From contig JAHQWZ010000143.1 of assembly GCA_029856425.1 (NCBI GenBank), positions 1 to 5,549 of the forward strand: DNA of 5,549 nt, in the 5' to 3' direction. The notes beneath the pieces were generated by a model, which was given only the letters and a program-made list of their open reading frames with translations, had not been told where the DNA came from and made no database searches. Shown piece by piece: positions 1 to 4,736 of this stretch. The stretch's first letter is position 1. Each line of letters starts with the position of its first letter. Position numbers and translations under genes: made by a program. Source of the DNA: Candidatus Thorarchaeota archaeon. Lineage in GTDB: Archaea; Asgardarchaeota; Thorarchaeia; Thorarchaeales; Thorarchaeaceae.

Positions 1-61
1 GCCGTTCTACCATGTCCGCAGTGAAGAATCCTGGTTTCATCTTCGATTCCGCGCCTTTCAT
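1..61 (-). CDS. 5' end of an unidentified protein gene (cut by window edge)
   Basis: Only the first 20 codons or so lie in the window. The reading frame begins MKGAESKMKPGFFTADMVER and is open to the left edge. The ATG at 61-59 is preceded on the minus strand by a purine-rich GAGGAGGA (79-72) about ten bases upstream, a good Shine-Dalgarno site, which is the main reason to believe in the gene. Other possible starts are the in-frame ATG at 40-38 and an upstream GTG near 97, neither with a better ribosome site. The fragment is too short to name a family. It diverges from the zinc-ribbon gene to its right, and the roughly 115-base gap probably carries both promoters. Seen: start, Shine-Dalgarno and open frame. 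Not known: product and length. Confidence 0.45.
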   Translation of the reverse strand, partial: MKGAESKMKPGFFTADMVER

Positions 62-129
62 CTCACACTCGTCCTCCTCTCCGTTGTTTTTATCCACCCC
101 GCAAAAGTGCGAGTGCAGTTGCCACTCAG

Positions 130-136
130 TTTAAAT
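130..136 (+). promoter_or_regulatory. TATA-box-like element of the zinc-ribbon gene
   Basis: TTTAAAT lies about 44 bases before the zinc-ribbon start codon. Archaeal TATA boxes are usually centred 25-27 bases before the transcription start, which would put that start near 159 and give a leader of about 18 bases containing the Shine-Dalgarno site at 167-172. Because TTTAAA is palindromic it could also serve the divergent minus-strand gene starting at 61. This is inference from spacing and composition only. Confidence 0.4.
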
Positions 137-166
137 GTCATATCCCAGTATGTATGGCCTCAGGCC

Positions 167-172
167 GGGAGG
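167..172 (+). promoter_or_regulatory. Shine-Dalgarno site fixing the zinc-ribbon start
   Basis: GGGAGG ends four bases before the ATG at 177. The same frame can be opened further upstream at 135, but that start has no ribosome site and would put about 14 residues of unconvincing sequence before the conserved part. The site therefore favours 177. Confidence 0.6.
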
Positions 173-176
173 AATC

Positions 177-380
177 ATGGAAGAAACGCAGAAAATCAGA
201 GTGTGCCCTCGGTGCGGCAACTCCCAACTCCGAGAGGCGAAGTCTTCTGTAAGCGGCTGGTTGGTCCCAAAGACATACTATTGTTCAGATGAGGAGTGTG
301 GCTACTCGGGTGCTGTCTACGTTGAAGTAGAGGCGGGCGAGGCGGAGAAATTACGCCGTGCAATCAATGGCGACAAGTAA
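177..380 (+). CDS. Small zinc-ribbon protein, function unknown
   Basis: This is a 67-residue protein with one four-cysteine zinc-ribbon. The first knuckle is CPRCG (C10, C13) and the second is CSDEECG (C36, C41), separated by about 22 residues that include the stretch SGWLVPKTYYC. After the second knuckle come YSG and an acidic, beta-prone tail (YVEVEAGEAEK). Short single-ribbon proteins of this layout are common in archaea, and most have no assigned role. Nucleic-acid or protein binding is the usual guess for the fold, but nothing here shows it. The start at 177 is chosen for the GGGAGG just upstream. The gene ends in TAA, 91 bases before the H-protein-like gene on the same strand, so the two may be co-transcribed from the TATA-like box at 130-136. 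It has no signal peptide or membrane segment. Confidence 0.72.
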   Translation: MEETQKIRVCPRCGNSQLREAKSSVSGWLVPKTYYCSDEECGYSGAVYVEVEAGEAEKLRRAINGDK

Positions 381-460
381 GGGCATTCCCCAGATGCTCA
401 TCTGCAATGGTTACTGGACGAAGCAATAGACTCAAAAGAGGGCAAGGAACAACCAGCAGC

Positions 461-465
461 GGTGA
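461..465 (+). promoter_or_regulatory. Shine-Dalgarno site supporting a TTG start
   Basis: GGTGA, which matches the archaeal anti-Shine-Dalgarno end of 16S rRNA, lies six bases before TTG 472. An in-frame TGA at 463-465 overlaps the site, so no longer protein is possible. The next in-frame ATG would be inside the conserved domain. Together these make TTG the likely start. Confidence 0.6.
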
Positions 466-471
466 CTACAT

Positions 472-897
472 TTGGTTACGTACGAAGGTTTTGAGTGGCC
501 TGACGATCTGTTCTATACTGAGGACCAGATCTGGATGAAGAAGGAGGACGGAAAGGTCCGCCTAGGATTCACCACTTTCGGCATGGACCTGGCTGGTAAG
601 ATCAAGTTCGTACGCCTACGACCTGCTGGCAAAGACATCAAAGCTGGCCGCAGTATTGGCACTCTTGAATCTGGAAAGTGGACAGGTCCTGTAAAGTCTC
701 CCGTGAGTGGGACCATATCTGAGGTCAATGATGCTCTGAAGGATACTCCTGGACTACTCAACGATGACCCATATGGTGCAGGTTGGATAGCTGTGATTGA
801 ACCAGAGGACCTCGATGGTGAGATCGGTGCACTTCAGGGTGCTAATGGTCTCGAAGCCTGGGTCAAGAAAGATTACGCCGAGAAGAAAGCGGCATAA
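472..897 (+). CDS. Glycine cleavage H-protein-like lipoyl carrier
   Basis: This 141-residue protein belongs to the lipoyl-domain H-protein family. Seen in order: PDDLFYTEDQIWM (10-22), matching the family's opening 'P.DL.YT..H.W' but with Q where His is usual; VRLGFTTFGMDLAG (29-42), matching 'VGIT.yA...LG'; the lipoyl motif TLESGKW (64-70), with K69 as the expected lipoyl-lysine; SPVSG (76-80); and NDDPYGAGW (97-105), matching the family's 'N.DPYG.GW'. In the glycine cleavage system the H-protein carries aminomethyl and reducing groups between P, T and L proteins. The residues around the lysine (ESGKWTG) differ from the common ESVKA. The C-terminal tail after about residue 112 is longer than in typical H-proteins of about 125-130 residues. 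No P, T or L gene is in view, so a role outside glycine cleavage is possible. The start is TTG, supported by GGTGA at 461-465. I leave the symbol empty because gcvH would imply a proven role. Confidence 0.86.
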   Translation: MVTYEGFEWPDDLFYTEDQIWMKKEDGKVRLGFTTFGMDLAGKIKFVRLRPAGKDIKAGRSIGTLESGKWTGPVKSPVSGTISEVNDALKDTPGLLNDDPYGAGWIAVIEPEDLDGEIGALQGANGLEAWVKKDYAEKKAA

Positions 898-912
898 TCA
901 AGGATATAGAAC

Positions 913-950
913 TGTGGTGCCGGAACCTCCGGCCCACAATCATTCATTTT
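913..950 (+). terminator. Hairpin terminator between convergent genes
   Basis: The left arm TGTGG-T-GCCGG (913-923) pairs with CCGGC-CCACA (929-938), giving ten base pairs with one bulged T and a five-base loop (AACCT). It is followed by a T-rich run ending in TTTT (947-950). It lies 15 bases after the H-protein stop and just beyond the 3' end of the minus-strand Orc1/Cdc6-like gene, so it may act on both strands, although the T-rich tail is better on the plus strand. Confidence 0.6.
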
Positions 951-2131
951 CTCCGGGATAGTTCTCTACGCAAGCTGAGTGAGGCATCGTATAGTATTTC
1001 AGGAGGAGCAATGAGGTATAGCAGATTCCTCGAGTATCCTGATTCGAAGACAATGCTCTGGAATATCAGGGTCTGAAGGCTCTTCTCAATATCTTCAGGA
1101 ATGAACCTCACACCCATTTCCTCACACTTGATCATGACAAGCTCATTGAGAGTCTTCCTGTCGATGTAGGTCTCTGTCTTGTATGTCATCAGGTGCTGGG
1201 CAAGGCTCTCCAATACAAGGAGCGTCATAAAATCGTTCATGCTGATTGTATCAATAGTATCCATGTAATCCATATCTTGGGCAGCAGCAGTGATGCTCGA
1301 CGTTGCGGCTCTGACGGCGTCTGAAGTTATCTCTTGACCGCTTGAAGCCATGGGCCATAGTGCCTTGAGGGCTTCAACTGAAGTTCTTGGCTTTCCTGCA
1401 TCAAACTCTATCACACAATCTGTGATATACCTGACAACCTCCTCCGTCAGTCCGAGAGGAAAGGTGTCTTCTACTCTCTGCCTGACAATCTCATACAACT
1501 GGGATTGAGTGTAGGTGTCAAGAGGAATCTCAAAATCATAAGCCATCTTGGTTGCTGGTCCCTTGGTAAGCAGTCGGTAGTCGTGACTGTTCAGCACTCC
1601 AATTGTACTGGCCCTAATCTCCTTTGAGAGCTGAGCGAGTTTCGAATAGATCTCCTCATTGGTTTCGTCGATTCCATCAATCACAAAAACTGTCTTCTTA
1701 GTTGTAGAAGATGCCATTCTCTTGAACTGCATCCACAGTACATCAAGGTCGAAGGCAACTGTGATTGGGTTGTTGGTCTCCATGTGTATCTTGTCATTCA
1801 GCTCCGCAACAATTTCGAGGACCTCTTTCTTACGTGCATCAACGTAGACCGTGTGAGCATCGAAATGGTGCGGTGTAAGCTTTGTTAGGAAGTAGCGAGA
1901 GAAGACAGTCATCCCGACGCCCGTTATTCCATGCACTAGGCAATTCACCCCATAGTCCTCTTCATAGCTGTCACGGTATATCCCCTTGATTGAGTCAAGT
2001 TCTCGGTCTCGATGAAGGAGTTTCTCCGGAACGTAGTACGGGTCAAACAAACCCTTAGGACTTCGATTCTGACGGACCATTCCTATCATTGATTCGTCAG
2101 GATGTGGGTATATAAACCCCCTAAGAGACAT
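944..2131 (-). CDS. Orc1/Cdc6-type AAA+ ATPase with altered Walker motifs
   Basis: The protein has 395 residues from ATG 2131. Family landmarks in order: HRDREL (40-45), the conserved lead-in to the AAA+ domain; a Walker A-like loop GITGVGMT (68-75); Walker B-like VFVIDGIDE (148-156); sensor 1 LNS (N181); 'IPLDTYTQSQL..I...R', matching the usual 'PYT..QL' segment; sensor 2 arginine R249 in GKPR; and a winged-helix region from about residue 295, the DNA-binding part of archaeal initiators. Orc1/Cdc6 proteins bind origin repeats and load the replicative helicase in an ATP-dependent way. Here the Walker A lysine is Met74 (ATG at 1912-1910), and the glutamate of the usual DE pair is Gly153, with D152, D155 and E156 kept; ATP hydrolysis is probably weak or lost (inference). 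'DGIDE' also resembles NACHT/STAND ATPases, so a divergent regulatory relative is possible. The gene starts 27 bases after the GlcD-like stop with no clear Shine-Dalgarno site. GTG 2134 and ATG 2089 are other possible starts. Confidence 0.8.
   Translation of the reverse strand: MSLRGFIYPHPDESMIGMVRQNRSPKGLFDPYYVPEKLLHRDRELDSIKGIYRDSYEEDYGVNCLVHGITGVGMTVFSRYFLTKLTPHHFDAHTVYVDARKKEVLEIVAELNDKIHMETNNPITVAFDLDVLWMQFKRMASSTTKKTVFVIDGIDETNEEIYSKLAQLSKEIRASTIGVLNSHDYRLLTKGPATKMAYDFEIPLDTYTQSQLYEIVRQRVEDTFPLGLTEEVVRYITDCVIEFDAGKPRTSVEALKALWPMASSGQEITSDAVRAATSSITAAAQDMDYMDTIDTISMNDFMTLLVLESLAQHLMTYKTETYIDRKTLNELVMIKCEEMGVRFIPEDIEKSLQTLIFQSIVFESGYSRNLLYLIAPPEILYDASLSLRRELSRRK
2109..2116 (-). promoter_or_regulatory. 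TATA-like box inside the 5' end of the Orc1/Cdc6-like gene
   Basis: The minus strand reads TTTATATA at 2116-2109, preceded by a G-rich run. Its centre is about 24 bases before ATG 2089, close to the usual archaeal TATA-to-start distance, so a leaderless transcript beginning at that ATG is conceivable. That would shorten the protein by 14 residues without touching the HRDREL motif or AAA+ core. It is not proof of a promoter, since the box lies within a possible coding stretch. Confidence 0.3.
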
Positions 2132-2158
2132 CACCGAAAGTATTCTTGCTGAATTCAG

Positions 2159-3496
2159 CTAGACCATGGAACTAAGAACACCGTTACATGTCTCATCCAA
2201 GATGAAACTGTTGAAGCCCTGTCCAATAATCTTTCTCAGTTCACTTAAACGAGCCGACTTGGTCTTATCATCAAAGGGCCACTTATGTTCAGGTTTCGGA
2301 GTCACTCCCAGCGATTCGCACCTTTCAACAATGTCGAGTAATATCTGCAAGAGTTCAGTTCCAGTCTTACCTTCAGGTCTAATCTCTCTGGAATGCAAGA
2401 TGATACCATACGCAGCGGTGTTGTCACCAAGGTACCACTTGCTCGGAGCGTGTCCATACTTGGCAAATGGCACAAGGTCATGGCTCTGCAGCAATGCGTC
2501 AATCTCATCCAGTGCTGATTGCATTTTCCTGAGGCTCTCCTCATGGAAGCCATAGCCCTCAAAGAGGGCGAACTGGACCCCTTTCTTTGGATTGCGTTTT
2601 GGCAGCTTTAATCTTACGTCCTTCATCCGCTTGAGCTCTTCTTTATCCAGTTTCTTGACATCAACGAACTCGCTCAACTCAGAGTCATATCCTTCAGGAT
2701 ATTGGAGAATGAGTAAAGGTGGATTGAAGCCTTCTCGAACATCAGGGTGTGCTGTGACAATAGTTTCACCGTAGCGAATCGGGCTCTTGCGCTTAATTAT
2801 TTCATCAACTGCTTGTCCAAGGGCATCATAGTCAGGGAACTCAACTAGCGAGCCAGCCAAGGTTTCATTTACCAAAGGTCTGATGAATAGCTTCAGCTCG
2901 GTGATGAATCCCAGCGTTCCGTGAGAGCTTGCAATATCATTGATTGTCATTCCCTTATTGTTCAGCTCAGCCTCAAGTTCAGAATCGTCTGACTTGACTC
3001 CCTCGTGACTCACTGTTAAACGTCGGCCATCATATGTGACCATTTTCACCTTGATGGTGTTGTCTCGCATGGTTCCATTTACCCACGTATCATTGCCCCC
3101 GCCATCTGTGGACAGGATTCCTCCCACAGTTGCAATGTCTCTGCTACTAGGTGCTACGTGCAACTTCATTCCCATCGGTTCGAGCACTGCATTAATCTCA
3201 TCCGGGGTCAGTCCTGGTTGGACATCAACATACCCCATGTCTTTTGAGATAGCTAACATCTCCGTCATCTGGAGGCTGCTCATCATGATTCGATCTATGT
3301 CGCCCCCAGTGCATGCTCCACTTAGTCCGGAGCCTCCTCCCTTGGGCGTGACATCATAGCCATTTTCACGTGCAAAAGCGATTGCAGCTAGAACATCAGC
3401 CTCAGTCTTTGGATAGTAGACTCCCCTGATCTTCTTGAAGTCCATCCGATAGTACATGGAGGCATTGGCACCGATAGCAATATCCCTCAGCTTCAT
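2159..3496 (-). CDS. FAD-binding GlcD-like D-2-hydroxyacid dehydrogenase subunit
   Basis: This 445-residue protein belongs to the GlcD/D-lactate dehydrogenase family (PCMH-type FAD domain plus FAD-oxidase C-terminal domain). Seen: YYPKTEADV (27-35), the family's 'P.t..eV' entry; PKGGGSGLSGACTGG (51-65), the FAD pyrophosphate loop; VQPGLTPDEIN (92-102); APSSRDIATVGGILSTDGGGN (115-135), the second FAD-contact region; and GTLGFITELKL (193-203). The C-terminal half is more divergent: GHA (348-350) and EH (403-404) probably match the metal/substrate histidines of 'GHxGDGN' and 'GEHG.G', but the glycine-rich parts are replaced (EHKWPFDD), and the usual final 'NPGK' is absent. The expected role is oxidation of a 2-hydroxyacid such as D-lactate or glycolate, with electrons passed to the Fe-S partner encoded just upstream; the substrate cannot be told from sequence. 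The start at 3496 is set by AAAGGAGG and lies one base after the previous stop, implying translational coupling. No signal peptide or membrane segment is seen. The stop is TAG. Confidence 0.88.
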   Translation of the reverse strand: MKLRDIAIGANASMYYRMDFKKIRGVYYPKTEADVLAAIAFARENGYDVTPKGGGSGLSGACTGGDIDRIMMSSLQMTEMLAISKDMGYVDVQPGLTPDEINAVLEPMGMKLHVAPSSRDIATVGGILSTDGGGNDTWVNGTMRDNTIKVKMVTYDGRRLTVSHEGVKSDDSELEAELNNKGMTINDIASSHGTLGFITELKLFIRPLVNETLAGSLVEFPDYDALGQAVDEIIKRKSPIRYGETIVTAHPDVREGFNPPLLILQYPEGYDSELSEFVDVKKLDKEELKRMKDVRLKLPKRNPKKGVQFALFEGYGFHEESLRKMQSALDEIDALLQSHDLVPFAKYGHAPSKWYLGDNTAAYGIILHSREIRPEGKTGTELLQILLDIVERCESLGVTPKPEHKWPFDDKTKSARLSELRKIIGQGFNSFILDETCNGVLSSMV

Positions 3497-3497
3497 G

Positions 3498-4610
3498 CTA
3501 CTCAGCGCCTCCTTTGCTGGCATCAGCAAGCAATTCTACTATGTCCTTGGTCCTATTCTCACTGGCCAGTAGCTGTTCACGACAGGACGGGCATGCTGTT
3601 ACTACAACCGTGTCTTTGAGTTTCTCCTTCGCCGCCCTGGCCTGAATTATGATGTCGCTTAATCCAGGGTCTGTCATCCTTAGGAGTCCTCCACCGCCGC
3701 AGCAGCTGGCTTCCATCTCTCGATATTTAACACCGAGCTTCTTCAGGAGCGATCTTGGCTCAGTCTTTATCCCAAGGATTCTATGAAGCTCGCATGGGTC
3801 ATGATATGCCAATTCCTCGGTCTGCTCATATATAGGCGTGGACGCCATCTTCTGGTCAAAGAACTGCGTGTGGTGAAGTGCCTCAACTTTCTCAAGATTG
3901 TGGTATTCCCGCAGCTGGATGAGACACCCTGGGCAGCATGTCACCACCTTTTTAGCTTGAGCATCCTCAATCACAGATTTATTGTGTTGCCGGAGTTCTG
4001 CAGCTCCCTTCTCGTCGCCCATCAGATAGAGCGGGTGTCCACAGCAATTCTCCTCTGCCCCCATCACGAGATAGTCTTCGCCCACTTCTTCGAGCATAGT
4101 GAATAAAGATCTAAGGACATCCATCTGACTTCCACGGAATGACATCAGGCACCCCAGGAATACCATCGTGTCAGCGGTCTTCCCTTTCTCATAGACCCGA
4201 TCTCCTAAACCTGGGATGTCATCCTCTAGCTCATCAAGCCAGTATATGGCCCTGTCTTCTGGGTCAAGTCCATAGATATTGGCTACATTGGCCAGAGAGT
4301 TTCTTAGTGCATCCAAATAATCGAATTCTTCAGGTGCCATCTCAACAGCCTTTGCGCGTTGTTCGTGCCAGACCTTGAGGAGGTCTACATCAGACGAGCA
4401 GACCTCTGAGCATCTTCCGCATAGTGTGCACTGGAAAAGCAATTGTCTAAACTCTTTTGCCAGTTCTGGATCATCCTCTATCTGGTCCATGATCTGTAGA
4501 AGGTAGATCTTTCCTCTGGGCGAGAATTGCTCTTCTCCTACAGCATCAAATAGTGGACAGAACTTGACGCACGAACCACACCTTACACACTTATCATATG
4601 ATGATGACAT
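3498..4610 (-). CDS. GlpC/GlcF/HdrD-like Fe-S subunit with two CCG domains
   Basis: This is a 370-residue electron-transfer protein. The N-terminal part has two 4Fe-4S ferredoxin motifs: C8, C11, C14, C18P and C61, C64, C67, C71. The rest holds two complete cysteine-rich (CCG) domains: C154...C189-C190...C226xxC229 and C273...C303-C304...C340xxC343. This layout is shared by GlcF, GlpC, LldE/LutA-type subunits and HdrD of heterodisulfide reductase. With the downstream GlcD-like flavoprotein it should form a two-subunit hydroxyacid dehydrogenase, carrying electrons from FAD to an unknown acceptor (quinone, a disulfide, or another carrier). Both CCG domains have all their cysteines, so they could hold the non-cubane 4Fe-4S cluster known from HdrB/HdrD (inference). 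No membrane anchor is seen. The start ATG 4610 has GGAG at 4622-4619, eight bases upstream. It is the first gene of the cluster after the malic-enzyme terminator. The stop is TAG. Confidence 0.9.
   Translation of the reverse strand: MSSSYDKCVRCGSCVKFCPLFDAVGEEQFSPRGKIYLLQIMDQIEDDPELAKEFRQLLFQCTLCGRCSEVCSSDVDLLKVWHEQRAKAVEMAPEEFDYLDALRNSLANVANIYGLDPEDRAIYWLDELEDDIPGLGDRVYEKGKTADTMVFLGCLMSFRGSQMDVLRSLFTMLEEVGEDYLVMGAEENCCGHPLYLMGDEKGAAELRQHNKSVIEDAQAKKVVTCCPGCLIQLREYHNLEKVEALHHTQFFDQKMASTPIYEQTEELAYHDPCELHRILGIKTEPRSLLKKLGVKYREMEASCCGGGGLLRMTDPGLSDIIIQARAAKEKLKDTVVVTACPSCREQLLASENRTKDIVELLADASKGGAE
3508..3515 (-). promoter_or_regulatory. Shine-Dalgarno site inside the Fe-S gene, deciding the GlcD-like start
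   Basis: The minus strand reads AAAGGAGG at 3515-3508, within the last codons of the Fe-S subunit and 11 bases before ATG 3496. Longer in-frame starts at ATG 3523 and TTG 3529 would overlap the upstream gene and have no ribosome site, so 3496 is preferred. The one-base gap after the TAG at 3500-3498 suggests re-initiation or coupled translation of the two subunits. Confidence 0.65.
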
Positions 4611-4640
4611 TGTACATTCTCCACGACCGAGAGCTAAAGC

Positions 4641-4659
4641 ATCGCCGCGTTGAGGCGAT
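4641..4659. promoter_or_regulatory. Inverted repeat between TATA-like box and start site, possible operator
   Basis: ATCGCC (4641-4646) and GGCGAT (4654-4659) form a perfect six-base inverted repeat around a seven-base spacer. It touches the TATA-like box at 4658-4665 and would lie between it and the predicted transcription start near 4635, the position where a repressor would block polymerase. It could equally be a chance hairpin. No regulator gene is in view. Confidence 0.3.
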
Positions 4660-4665
4660 TTTATT
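4658..4665 (-). promoter_or_regulatory. TATA-like box of the Fe-S/GlcD-like gene cluster
   Basis: The minus strand reads AATAAAAT at 4665-4658, preceded by purine-rich AGCAAG that could serve as a BRE. The expected transcription start is near 4635, giving a leader of about 25 bases with GGAG at 4622-4619 before ATG 4610. GTTAAAACC around 4689-4681 is a second, less well spaced candidate. Confidence 0.4.
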
Positions 4666-4692
4666 CTTGCTGATAGCTGCGGTTTTAACTAG

Positions 4693-4731
4693 AAAAAGAG
4701 AGAGGTTGCGGCGGATTGTCTGCCGCGCAAC
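4693..4731 (-). terminator. Intrinsic-type terminator after the malic enzyme gene
   Basis: On the minus strand, five bases after the stop codon, GTTGC-GCGG pairs with CCGC-(bulged C)-GCAAC in a nine-base-pair stem with an eight-base loop (arms 4731-4723 and 4714-4705). It is followed by CTCTCTC and then TTTTT (4697-4693). Stem plus pyrimidine/T run is good evidence that the malic enzyme transcript ends here and the next cluster has its own promoter. Confidence 0.68.
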
Positions 4732-4736
4732 TCTGA

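Noticed and set aside
135..176. Longer start for the zinc-ribbon protein at 135.
   Set aside because: It would begin right at the TATA-like box, before the likely transcript start, and it has no ribosome site. ATG 177 has GGGAGG just upstream.
391..404. Perfect palindrome CAGATGCTCATCTG between the zinc-ribbon and H-protein-like genes.
   Set aside because: The arms leave only a two- to four-base loop with five or six pairs, and no T-run follows, so it is not a convincing terminator. Too little supports an operator role.
898..943. Possible replication origin repeats beside the Orc1/Cdc6-like gene.
   Set aside because: The gaps on both sides of the gene are under 50 bases. The only structure in this one is a terminator-like hairpin, and there is no A/T-rich unwinding stretch or repeated origin-recognition box.
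2159..2161. The TAG stop of the GlcD-like gene is in frame with the Orc1/Cdc6-like gene, so read-through (for example pyrrolysine) would give a fusion.
   Set aside because: TAG also ends the Fe-S and malic enzyme genes here at natural protein ends, so it is used as an ordinary stop. Only eight codons of unremarkable sequence separate the two proteins, and each is complete by itself.
2166..2555. Plus-strand open frame of 129 codons opposite the GlcD-like gene.
   Set aside because: It is the antisense shadow of a gene with strong family motifs. It has no ribosome site of note and no recognisable protein features.
3783..4106. Plus-strand open frame of 107 codons opposite the Fe-S subunit gene, with several cysteines and hydrophobic stretches.
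   Set aside because: The cysteines and hydrophobic runs come from reading the conserved Fe-S gene in reverse. There is no promoter or ribosome site to support it.
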